This document shows, piece by piece, positions 8,178-14,918 of a DNA stretch of 19,026 bases. The stretch spans positions 1 through 19,026 of the forward strand of contig UQWE01000011.1 in the NCBI GenBank assembly GCA_900544655.1, written 5' to 3'. The notes beneath the pieces are model-generated. The model was not told where the DNA came from and searched no databases. It saw only the letters and a program-made list of their open reading frames with translations. This DNA comes from an uncultured Coriobacteriaceae bacterium. Lineage in GTDB: Bacteria > Actinomycetota > Coriobacteriia > Coriobacteriales > Atopobiaceae. The translations under genes and the position numbers were made by a program. How positions within the stretch are numbered: the stretch's first letter is position 1; each line of letters starts with the position of its first letter.

Positions 8178-9074
8178 CTAGTGAACGTTGAGCGGCTTGG
8201 AACCGTTCGCGAACACCCTCACAATGTGCTCGAAAGTATTGCGGAACGATTCATAGGCAACCGGCGTAAAGTCATGCCAATAGACAATTGCATCGGACTT
8301 AGCCGCACGCTTCTCGTCAGCCATCTTGCAAGCGGCCTCTCCCGCGTACTTCACACCATACGTGTAGTAGTTAACCTTGCGGATGCCGGCGTCAATTGCC
8401 TTGTGGTAATCCTCGTCGGAGACACCAGAGCCACCGTGCATTACAAGGGGGACGTTGTGAACGCGCTTACGAATCTCACGCAGCACATCATAGTTAAGGT
8501 GCGGCTCACCCTTATAGATGCCGTGCACCGTGCCAAAGGAGCAGGCCAGAATATCTAGACCCGTATCACGAATAAACTCACCGGCCTGATCGGGATCCGT
8601 GTAAATCGCGCCCGCCTCAGCGGCCGTACCGCCTTCGTCAGACTCGCCACCCTCACGACTGCCCATAGATCCAAGCTCGCATTCAAGGCCTGCACCGTAT
8701 TCCTGGCACATCTGATGAGCACGATAGGAATACTCAACGTTCTGTTCATAAGGAAGATATGAACCATCAAACATAACGCCGGTAAAGCCCTCATCGAGTG
8801 CCCTCTGGGCATAGGCAAGGTGTTCGCAGTGATCAAGGTTTATGCAAATCTGCGCACTCGAACGTTCCGCAAGCGAGGTAACGATAGGGGCGACATACTT
8901 AAGAGGAATAAGGTCCTCATGCCCCTCCGCATGCTGAATAATAATCGGATAGCCAGTCTCCTCAGCAACCTCAACGGCGGCGCGAATCGCTTCAAGACTC
9001 GCAGAGTTTACAGCCGCAATGGCCATATTGTTCTGCTCCGCAATCGAGCACACATCGCGAAGACTAACGAGCAT
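8178..9074 (-). CDS. Class II ketose-bisphosphate aldolase (fructose/tagatose-bisphosphate aldolase family)
   Basis: A 298-residue zinc-dependent aldolase, the first gene of the PTS operon. It shows NLDHCEHL (79-86) with the catalytic Asp81 and zinc His82, VMFDGSYLP (100-108), ELGSMGSREGG (133-143), GTVHGIYKG (181-189) with zinc His184, and VMHGGSGV (211-218) with His213. VNYYT (234-238) is the phosphate and substrate loop. It cleaves a ketose mono- or bisphosphate to dihydroxyacetone phosphate and an aldehyde. The family includes FbaA, GatY/KbaY (tagatose), IolJ and others, and the motifs alone do not decide among them. Being co-transcribed with a dedicated PTS suggests a pathway-specific aldolase rather than the glycolytic one. 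The start ATG follows AGGGGG. Confidence 0.92.
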   Translation of the reverse strand: MLVSLRDVCSIAEQNNMAIAAVNSASLEAIRAAVEVAEETGYPIIIQHAEGHEDLIPLKYVAPIVTSLAERSSAQICINLDHCEHLAYAQRALDEGFTGVMFDGSYLPYEQNVEYSYRAHQMCQEYGAGLECELGSMGSREGGESDEGGTAAEAGAIYTDPDQAGEFIRDTGLDILACSFGTVHGIYKGEPHLNYDVLREIRKRVHNVPLVMHGGSGVSDEDYHKAIDAGIRKVNYYTYGVKYAGEAACKMADEKRAAKSDAIVYWHDFTPVAYESFRNTFEHIVRVFANGSKPLNVH

Positions 9075-9375
9075 GTTTACCCCCTAACCAGCGGTCATTC
9101 TCATAACCGCATCAGTTGCATTGCTTGGAATGAGTTTCATAAACAGCAGCTGCTTTGGAACTATTACAATATAGCTAGTAATTTCGTTCTTTGTTCCGTT
9201 CTTGGTATTGCTTCCGCGAACGGTTGAATCTGAGGGGTTGAGCGCTATTTCGTAGCCGACGCGCTTATGTCAGGTTTGATTTTGGATACCATTCAGCTAG
9301 CAAATTGCAGTTTCATCACTGGAATAACCCTTATTGACATCGGATGAGACCAAATCCCACGAAACGGAGTGACGG
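9075..9375. promoter_or_regulatory. Divergent control region between the aldolase-PTS operon and the RpiR regulator
   Basis: A 301-nt gene-free stretch, more AT-rich than its surroundings. It contains TTTCA-TCAC-TGGAA (9311-9324), resembling the palindrome before EIIB-SIS, the same half-sites in opposite order TGGAA-TGAG-TTTCA (9126-9139), and the 10-bp palindrome AGCAGCTGCT (about 9146-9155). TTGACA at 9334-9339 has no -10 at the right distance. Minus-strand TATATT/TAATAG boxes near 9160-9175 could serve the operon but lack a clear -35. Promoters for both directions must lie here, but I cannot fix them. Confidence 0.6.
9311..9324. promoter_or_regulatory. Candidate RpiR operator upstream of its own gene
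   Basis: TTTCA-TCAC-TGGAA has the same arrangement and spacing as the better palindrome at 5316-5333. It sits 52 nt before the regulator start codon and between the two divergent units, as expected for an autoregulated local regulator. It is one mismatch short of a perfect inverted repeat. Confidence 0.4.
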
Positions 9376-10272
9376 ATGAGGCCAGGATTTACAAACGAGG
9401 CAAGCGTTACCGAGCGCATACTCGCCGCCTATGACGGACTGCCCAACTCAGAACGTCTCATTGCTGATTACGTCCTCGCACACCCAAATGCCATCACTAA
9501 AATGAGCGCCAAGGATATAGCGCAGTCGTCAGGCAGCTCTGCGGCATCAATGTCCCGTTTCGTAAAGAGCCTTGGTTTTTCAGGCTTTGCTGAATTTAGT
9601 TTTGCTCTTGAGAGAGACGAAGTCGTCAGATCACCAGCGGAAGCTCCTGAAGGCCTGTTCTCCCGCGCAAACCTCGACGAAATAATCGACTATGTTCTCG
9701 CCGTCAAAATGGAAGAGCTCACAGCAACGGCACGGTACCTCAAAACAAGCAAGCTTTCAGAGGTAGTCGAGCTCATTCGAAATGCGCGTCTTACGATATT
9801 CGCCGGCGTGGGCAACTCGATATCGACCGCCCAAAATGCGGCTTTCAAACTAACCCAAACTGGATATCGTGCGACCGCCTGCTCAACCTCTGATGGGAGC
9901 TCCTTAGTAGCGCTGACCCTCTCGGAGCAAGACGTACTCGTCTTGATCTCTACAACCGGGTACTCAAAGCGCCTCGTCAATGTGGTTGAAAACGCCCATA
10001 AGGTGGGTGCAAGCGTGGTCATCATCACGGACAAAGAAGACTCTGAGTTAGGTCGTCTTGCCGATATCGTTTTGAAGACTTCAACCCACGACCGTCTGCT
10101 CACAAGGAACCTACGTTTCTCGCAGAATCCCATCAATTTCGTTATAGAGCTCATTACGGTACTGCTATATCACGGCTCCACTGATGCCGAGGAGCTTGCA
10201 AGGATCTTTGACGAGAACATGTTCTTCGACAGGGATCTACGCAAAACCGACGATTCTGCTACCACGCCCTAA
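9376..10272 (+). CDS. RpiR/MurR-family transcriptional regulator (HTH plus SIS)
   Basis: A 298-residue regulator. Residues about 12-80 form the RpiR helix-turn-helix domain (IADYVLAHP, then MSAKDIAQSSGSSAASMSRFVKSLGFSG at 43-70). Residues about 125-265 form the SIS sensor domain (IFAGVGNSIST at 141-151, LVLISTTGYSK at 188-198), which in this family binds a phosphosugar. The ribosome site is GGAG six nt before the ATG. It is transcribed away from the aldolase-PTS operon, so it most likely controls that operon and perhaps the EIIB-SIS gene, with a phosphorylated intermediate of the pathway as effector. Whether it represses or activates cannot be told. Confidence 0.92.
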   Translation: MRPGFTNEASVTERILAAYDGLPNSERLIADYVLAHPNAITKMSAKDIAQSSGSSAASMSRFVKSLGFSGFAEFSFALERDEVVRSPAEAPEGLFSRANLDEIIDYVLAVKMEELTATARYLKTSKLSEVVELIRNARLTIFAGVGNSISTAQNAAFKLTQTGYRATACSTSDGSSLVALTLSEQDVLVLISTTGYSKRLVNVVENAHKVGASVVIITDKEDSELGRLADIVLKTSTHDRLLTRNLRFSQNPINFVIELITVLLYHGSTDAEELARIFDENMFFDRDLRKTDDSATTP

Positions 10273-10342
10273 AAAGCATCTATAGCCGTCAACCAGCATA
10301 AACGCGTGAAGACCACGCAGAACCCAAGCGAAAGGGGATCGT

Positions 10343-11083
10343 ATGAGGACGAGCATCGAGGGCGAGCGGGCGCTGGTCACGGGAGCGGGCACGGGCATTG
10401 GCGCCGCGATCGCCAGGAGGCTGGCGGCGCTCGGCTGCACCGTCACGGTCGTGGGCCGCACCGAGACGCGCCTGGTCGAGACGGCGAAAGCCTGCGATAA
10501 GGCAGCGGCTGGGGCGGGCTTCGACACCCGCGCTCTCGTCCGCGCCTGCGATCTCAAGGATGAGGCTTCCATCCTCGCCCTCGTCGAAGCGCTCAAGGAA
10601 CAGGGTGGCCTCGACATCCTCGTGAACAACGCGGCCGTCGTCCAGGCAGGCCCACTCGAGGACGTCGCCACGGACGAGTTTGATGCCGTCATGGCGACGA
10701 ACGTTCGCGCGCCGTTCATCCTCATGCGTGAGACGCTCCCGCTCCTCCGTGCCTCGAAGGCGGCGGAGATCGTGAACATCTGCTCGGTCGTCGCCCATGA
10801 GGGCTACCCCAACCAGAGCGCCTACGTCGCCAGCAAGCACGCGCTGTACGGCCTCTCCAAGTCCTTCGCTAACGAGGTGTACGATGACGGCGTCCGCGTC
10901 CACGTCATCGCGCCTGGCGGAGTCCTCACGGACATGGTCGCCATCACGCGCCCGGACCTCGTCGGCACGCCGATGATCGTGCCGGACGACATGGCGGACG
11001 CCATCGAGTACCTGCTCTGTCATCGCACCGACGCCGTCTGCGACGAGATTCGCCTCCATCGCGTCACGAAGGCGCCGTTTTAG
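10343..11083 (+). CDS. Short-chain dehydrogenase/reductase (classical SDR)
   Basis: A 246-residue NAD(P)-dependent oxidoreductase. The Rossmann motif TGAGTGIG lies at 13-20, NNAA at 95-98, and the catalytic tetrad is Asn120, Ser148, Tyr161 and Lys165 (YVASK). Arg39 after the second strand (VVGRT) hints at NADPH use. The ribosome site AAAGGGGA precedes the ATG, 70 nt after the RpiR gene. No terminator separates the two, so read-through is possible. Base composition differs sharply from the regulator before it (much more GC), so it may not belong to the sugar cluster. Substrate unknown: the family covers 3-oxoacyl-ACP, sugar, polyol and steroid reductases. Confidence 0.88.
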   Translation: MRTSIEGERALVTGAGTGIGAAIARRLAALGCTVTVVGRTETRLVETAKACDKAAAGAGFDTRALVRACDLKDEASILALVEALKEQGGLDILVNNAAVVQAGPLEDVATDEFDAVMATNVRAPFILMRETLPLLRASKAAEIVNICSVVAHEGYPNQSAYVASKHALYGLSKSFANEVYDDGVRVHVIAPGGVLTDMVAITRPDLVGTPMIVPDDMADAIEYLLCHRTDAVCDEIRLHRVTKAPF

Positions 11084-11329
11084 GCACGCGGGCTCGGCGG
11101 CGACCGGCATTGGTCACCGTGTTTCTCGCACAAAGAGGAGCGCGGTCACGTAAGACGCATGTTCGTAAATGCGAACGATGTTCCATTTTGCTACCGCTCA
11201 CCCAATTGATGCGCTAAAAGCACTTGACGCTGGGTATCCTTTTTGCTTGAAAAGCACGGCATACGGCCGGGCGCGCTGACCCGCGGCAAGGGGCTTGCTC
11301 CGGATCACCAACACCCTAGGAGGGTAAAT
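11084..11329. promoter_or_regulatory. Leader and promoter region of the fucO-like gene
   Basis: A gene-free 246 nt. GTTCG-TAAATG-CGAAC (11161-11176) is a short inverted repeat and possible operator. TTGACG (11224-11229) is a candidate -35, but the box 17 nt on (TTGAAA) is a poor -10, so the start site is not settled. The weak hairpin GGCGACC/GGTCACC (11099-11118) followed by GTGTTT could end the SDR transcript. AGGAGGG (11318-11324) is the strong ribosome site of the next gene. Confidence 0.4.
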
Positions 11330-12499
11330 ATGGCAGTCAATCGCTTCGTCCTCAACAACATCTCCTATCACGGCGCCGGCGCCATCAAGGAGATTCCCGG
11401 CGAGATTCAGCGTCGCGGCTACAAGAAGGCCTTCGTTTGCTCCGACCCCGACCTCGTGAAGTTCGGCGTCACCGCCAAGGTCACCGACCAGCTCGATGCC
11501 GCCGGCATCCCCTGGACCCTCTACAGCGAGATCAAGCCCAACCCCACCATCCAGAACGTCAAGGACGGCGTCGAGGCCTTCAAGGCTTCCGGTGCTGACA
11601 TGATGATCGCCATCGGCGGCGGCTCCTCCATGGACACCTGCAAGGGCATCGGCATCATCGTCGAGAACCCCGAGTTCGCCGATGTCGTTTCCCTCGAGGG
11701 CGTCGCTGACACCAAGAAGCACGCCACCTTCACCATCGCCGTTCCCACCACCGCCGGCACCGCTGCCGAGGTCACGATCAACTACGTCATCACTGACCCG
11801 GAGAAGGTCCGCAAGTTCGTCTGCGTCGACGTCAACGACATCCCCGACGTCGCCGTCGTCGACCCTGAGATGATGGCCACCATGCCCGCCGGCCTCACCG
11901 CCGCCACCGGCATGGACGCCCTCACCCACGCCATCGAGGGCTACACCACCAAAGGTGCCTGGGAGCTCTCCGACATGTTCCACTTCAAGGCCATCCAGCT
12001 CATCTCCCAGAACCTCCGCGACGCCGTCGCCGAGGCCAAGAGCGGCAAGCCCGGCAGCGGCCGCGAGGGCATGGCCCTTGGCCAGTACGTCGCCGGCATG
12101 GGCTTCTCTAACGTGGGCCTGGGCATCGATCACTCCATGGCGCACACCCTCTCCGCGCACTATGACACCCCGCACGGCGTCGCCTGCGCCATGCTCCTCC
12201 CGATCGCGATGGAGTTCAACAAGCCCGTCGTGACCAAGCGCCTCGCCGAGGTCGCCGTCGCCATGGGTGTCGACACCACCGGCATGAGCGATGATGAGGC
12301 CGCCGATGCCGCCATCGCCGCCGTCAAGCAGCTCTCCGCCGACGTCAACATCCCGCACGTCTGCGAGGCCATGAAGGCTGACGAGATCGACCAGCTCGCC
12401 ACCGACGCCATGGCTGACGCCTGCTTCCCGGGCAACCCGCGTGAGGCCAACCACGACGACGTCGTCGCCCTCTTCAAGAAGATCTGCCCGAGCGCCTAG
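11330..12499 (+). CDS. fucO: Iron-containing alcohol dehydrogenase, lactaldehyde reductase (FucO) type
   Basis: A 389-residue group III alcohol dehydrogenase. The NAD-binding loop is GGGSSMDT (96-103) and a second nucleotide motif is TTAGTAAEVT (140-149). The metal ligands by FucO pattern are Asp196, His200 (GMDALTH), His268 and His282 (DHSMAH, TPHG), with the 14-residue spacing of the last two conserved. It reduces lactaldehyde or similar aldehydes to diols with NADH, re-oxidising cofactor in fermentation. A strong AGGAGGG precedes the start. Codon choice is extreme, almost only C-ending codons, unlike its neighbours, which points to very high expression. It is a single-gene unit ended by a strong terminator. 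Lactaldehyde is a presumed substrate; 1,3-propanediol or ethanol dehydrogenase activity is possible. Confidence 0.88.
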   Translation: MAVNRFVLNNISYHGAGAIKEIPGEIQRRGYKKAFVCSDPDLVKFGVTAKVTDQLDAAGIPWTLYSEIKPNPTIQNVKDGVEAFKASGADMMIAIGGGSSMDTCKGIGIIVENPEFADVVSLEGVADTKKHATFTIAVPTTAGTAAEVTINYVITDPEKVRKFVCVDVNDIPDVAVVDPEMMATMPAGLTAATGMDALTHAIEGYTTKGAWELSDMFHFKAIQLISQNLRDAVAEAKSGKPGSGREGMALGQYVAGMGFSNVGLGIDHSMAHTLSAHYDTPHGVACAMLLPIAMEFNKPVVTKRLAEVAVAMGVDTTGMSDDEAADAAIAAVKQLSADVNIPHVCEAMKADEIDQLATDAMADACFPGNPREANHDDVVALFKKICPSA

Positions 12500-12527
12500 T
12501 AGTCACTCGCAGACCCTGAGCACGCAT

Positions 12528-12562
12528 GGGCTCGTCGCCATCCGGCGGCGGGCCCTTTTCTT
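12528..12562 (+). terminator. Rho-independent terminator of the fucO-like gene
   Basis: GGGCTCGTCGCC and GGCGGCGGGCCC pair over 12 bp (two G-U pairs) around a 4-nt loop, then TTTTCTT follows. It lies 28 nt past the stop codon. Confidence 0.9.
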
Positions 12563-12573
12563 GTGGCGAGGCA

Positions 12574-12690
12574 ACGCCCGCGCGGCAGGGCAAGCGCCCG
12601 CCAACATGAGACCGACGCCCGTGCGGCAGGTCACGTGCCCGCCAATAGGATGTCGGCGCCCGCACGACGAACCCACCGTCCGCCGATGAT
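12574..12690. repeat. Degenerate tandem repeat, three units of 41 nt
   Basis: Units begin at 12574, 12615 and 12656. Units one and two agree at about 30 of the first 36 positions, each reading ACGCCCG-N-GCGGCAGG and ending GCCCGCCAA. The third keeps the start (CGCCCG) and end (GTCCGCC) but is diverged in the middle. Frame is not kept (41 is not a multiple of three) and no ribosome site is present, so it is non-coding. The rest of the roughly 340-nt gene-free stretch (12500-12839) holds the fucO terminator before it and an unrecognised leader for the AIM24 remnant after it. Confidence 0.6.
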
Positions 12691-12839
12691 GCCGACATCC
12701 CGTCCATCGAATCCAAGCCTCTCGCGTATGCTTGAGCAAGATTCCGGGCGCAATCGCCAAGACTTGATAAAAGAGCTGGTAGCGCACTCGTACACCCTAA
12801 TATCCAGTCGACTCTCCCAGGGGAAGAGAGGAACTCACC

Positions 12840-13180
12840 ATGCAGTACAACATCATCGGAGGGACCTTCCCGGTCGTCACGTGCACCCTCGCGGACGGCG
12901 GTCCATGATCACCGAAGGCGGCTCCATGGTCTGGATGACGCCCAACATGGAGATGAGCACCACGGGCGGCGGCATCGGCAAGATGTTCTCGAAGGCCGTT
13001 TCCGGCGAGAGCCTGTTCCGGAACATCTGGACCGCTCGCGGCAACGCGATGATCGCCTTCGGTTCGAGCTTCCCCGGCCGCATCATGCCGATCCAGATTA
13101 CCCCCGGTCAGAGCTGGATCCTCCAGAAGCGGGCGTTCCTCGCCGCGGCAATCGCCCCGATGGTCTCAAGCGGAAACTAG
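12840..13180 (+). pseudogene. AIM24-family (TIGR00266) protein gene, frameshifted and internally deleted
   Basis: The reading starts MQYNIIGGTFPVVTCTLADGG with AGAGGA as ribosome site and meets TGA at 12906-12908. One base is missing near 12900. In the next frame it resumes SMITEGGSMVWMTPNMEMSTT and runs through FRNIWTARGNAMIAFGSSFPG to ITPGQSWILQKRAFLA. These are the AIM24/TIGR00266 landmarks. The family is normally about 220-260 residues, but here about 113 codons remain in total. The last residues, AIAPMVSSGN, resemble the normal end of the family rather than random sequence, so a central part (about 110-140 codons) seems to have been lost in frame. Function of intact relatives is unclear (beta-sandwich, mitochondrial biogenesis protein homologue). 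Not functional as read. Confidence 0.8.
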
Positions 13181-13245
13181 CGGACGGAACCGCTGCCGAC
13201 GCGCGATGACAACGGCAGCGCCAGCAACGGCACTGAGCGCCACAT

Positions 13246-13292
13246 AAAAGGGAGGGCCGACGCGGACGCCACGTCGGCCCTCCTCATGTTTT
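13246..13292. terminator. Bidirectional terminator between AIM24 remnant and lone EIIB
   Basis: GGAGGGCCGACG (13251-13262) pairs perfectly with CGTCGGCCCTCC (13272-13283) around a 9-nt loop. TCATGTTTT follows on the plus strand and CTTTT on the minus strand. It serves two converging units. Confidence 0.88.
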
Positions 13293-13352
13293 AACGCGTC
13301 GCCTCGCGTCTCGTCGCGCTATTCGTTCCGCGTTCTCTCGCGTTTCGGCACC

Positions 13353-13643
13353 CTATTCGTTCCGTGCCTTCTCGAAAGCAGCGAGGAGCTTCTCCTCGAG
13401 CTCCGGCATGGACACGATGTTGTCCAGCTCGATGACACGGGGCTTGTCCTTCAAGAACGGCGCGAGGTCGCTCCCCACCACATAGAGGTCGACCGGCACC
13501 ATGGAGATCTCGGACACGGAGACGTGGTCGACGCTCACGCCCTCGATGCCGTGCTTCTTGAGCAGGCTCTGCACGTTGAGCTGTACCATGAAGGAGCTGC
13601 CCACGCCTCCGCCGCAGCAACACATGATCGACTTGATCTCCAT
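13353..13643 (-). CDS. Stand-alone PTS EIIB protein, galactitol/ascorbate type
   Basis: A 96-residue single-domain EIIB of the Lac/Gat/Sga superfamily. The P-loop is CGGGVGSS with the phosphorylatable Cys at residue 10, preceded by two more Cys (8 and 9), which is uncommon. SSFMVQLNVQ follows, as in GatB/SgaB. No EIIA or EIIC is encoded nearby, so it must borrow partners from elsewhere or act as a phosphorylation-dependent regulator. It lies 71 nt downstream of the glycerol dehydrogenase gene, with a strong terminator just before its AGGGAGGG ribosome site, so expression should depend on read-through of that hairpin or on a promoter inside it. It is shorter and differently worded from the EIIB domain fused to SIS in this window, but of the same type. 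Confidence 0.85.
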   Translation of the reverse strand: MEIKSIMCCCGGGVGSSFMVQLNVQSLLKKHGIEGVSVDHVSVSEISMVPVDLYVVGSDLAPFLKDKPRVIELDNIVSMPELEEKLLAAFEKARNE

Positions 13644-13655
13644 GTCACCCTCCCT

Positions 13656-13690
13656 AAAAAAGACGCGCTAGCCATATGGCCAGCGCGTCT
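13656..13690 (-). terminator. Terminator or attenuator between gldA and the lone EIIB
   Basis: AGACGCGCT (13661-13669) and AGCGCGTCT (13682-13690) enclose GCCATATGGC, itself palindromic, making a 30-nt nearly perfect hairpin with one A/C mismatch pair. On the minus strand six T follow directly (13661-13656). Only 12 nt then separate the T-run from the EIIB start codon, so the EIIB ribosome site follows the T-tract at once. This fits the end of the gldA transcript and possibly attenuation of EIIB. Confidence 0.9.
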
Positions 13691-13714
13691 GATCTTTCCT
13701 ATGCTTCTTGGCAC

Positions 13715-14809
13715 CTAGTCAAGATAATAGTGGCCTAGCGCATCGGCACCGAGGATGGCATCGGCAACCATGTCAGGCGTCACGTCAAACGGCATGTTGC
13801 CCATGGTGTCGCCCGGCGCGCACGCGGCCTCGGCAACGGGCATGACCTTCTCGCGCGTGACCTCCTCGACACCCAGCTCCTCGAGCGTCACCGGCAGACC
13901 GACCTCGATGCAGAAGCCGAGTACCTCCTCGATCTGGTCCATGTCGGCGTCCGCGAGGACGAGCTGCGCGAGCGTGCCGAAGGCGACCTTCTCACCGTGG
14001 TACATGCCGTGGCACTCCGGCAGGAGCGTGAGGCCGTTGTGGATGGCGTGCGCGGCAGCGAGGCCCGAGCTCTCGAAGCCGATGCCGGAAAGCAGCGTGT
14101 TCGCCTCGATGACGTGCTCGACGGCGGGCGTGAGGGCACCGGCCTCGAGGGCGACCTTGGCCTTCACGCCGTCCTCCATGAGGGTGTCATAGCAAAGGCG
14201 CGCGAGGGAGAGGGCAGCGAGGCCGCCCTTGCCGCCGGCGCAGGTGTCGCCATCGGCGTCGTGCGTGGCCTGGGCCTCGAAGTAGGTTGCCAGCGCGTCG
14301 CCCATGCCGGAGACCGTGAGACGCACGGGGCTCGCGGCAATGACCGTGGTGTCCATGAGGACGATGTTGGGGTTGGCCGGGAGGAACAGGTAGCGGTCGA
14401 ACTGGCCGTCATCGGTGTAGAGGACGGAGAGGGCGCTACACGGGGCGTCCGAGCTGGCGATTGTGGGGCAGATCACCACGGGAGCGCCGAGGTAGTAGGC
14501 CGTGGCCTTGGCGGTGTCGAGCGTCTTGCCACCGCCAATGCCCACCACGACGTCACAGCCGTTGGCGCGGGCGACCTCGACGAGGCGGTTGACCTCGCCC
14601 TCGGAGCACTCGCCGTTGAAATCCTCGTAGACGGCCTCGGCGTCGACGCCCTCGAAGCCGCCGGCGACCTTGTCGCCCACGCGCTTGACGCCGGAGGGAG
14701 TGTTGATGACGAGGGCCTTCTTGCCGAGCGGCGCCACATACGCGCCGAGCTTCGCAAGCTCGCTCGGGCCCTGGATGTACTTGCTGGGACTATTGAAGAT
14801 CTTGGACAT
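13715..14809 (-). CDS. gldA: Glycerol dehydrogenase (GldA-type, zinc-dependent)
   Basis: A 364-residue NAD-dependent polyol dehydrogenase converting glycerol and dihydroxyacetone (or related diols). NAD loop GIGGGKTLDTAKA lies at 90-102. Zinc ligands by family pattern are Asp171 (GMGDALATYFEA), His254 (AAAHAIHNG) and His271 (MYHGEKVAFG), matching the bacterial GldA spacing almost exactly. Length is normal (about 365-370). The start ATG follows AGGGGG with 5-nt spacing. The open frame extends 111 codons further upstream, but that part is the wrong-frame reading of the ABC permease. No dihydroxyacetone kinase is nearby. Together with the fucO-like gene it may balance NADH through diols. Confidence 0.92.
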   Translation of the reverse strand: MSKIFNSPSKYIQGPSELAKLGAYVAPLGKKALVINTPSGVKRVGDKVAGGFEGVDAEAVYEDFNGECSEGEVNRLVEVARANGCDVVVGIGGGKTLDTAKATAYYLGAPVVICPTIASSDAPCSALSVLYTDDGQFDRYLFLPANPNIVLMDTTVIAASPVRLTVSGMGDALATYFEAQATHDADGDTCAGGKGGLAALSLARLCYDTLMEDGVKAKVALEAGALTPAVEHVIEANTLLSGIGFESSGLAAAHAIHNGLTLLPECHGMYHGEKVAFGTLAQLVLADADMDQIEEVLGFCIEVGLPVTLEELGVEEVTREKVMPVAEAACAPGDTMGNMPFDVTPDMVADAILGADALGHYYLD

Positions 14810-14918
14810 GTATCCCCCTTTGTTTGCGCTCACAACTCTTACTAACTTTACAGGAGATACTGACAGGAAAAGCCAGGACTTCGGTAAGCGTTGCGTACGC
14901 CCCCGACGAGCGCGCTGC

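Noticed and set aside
9334..9375. TTGACA at 9334-9339 as the RpiR promoter
   Set aside because: The expected -10 position reads CCCACG, and the start codon would lie only 37 nt beyond the box.
11161..11176. GTTCG-N6-CGAAC as a LexA or Rex site before the fucO-like gene
   Set aside because: The actinobacterial SOS box has the opposite half-site order and shorter spacing, and Rex sites read TTGTGAA-type. Kept only as an unnamed inverted repeat.
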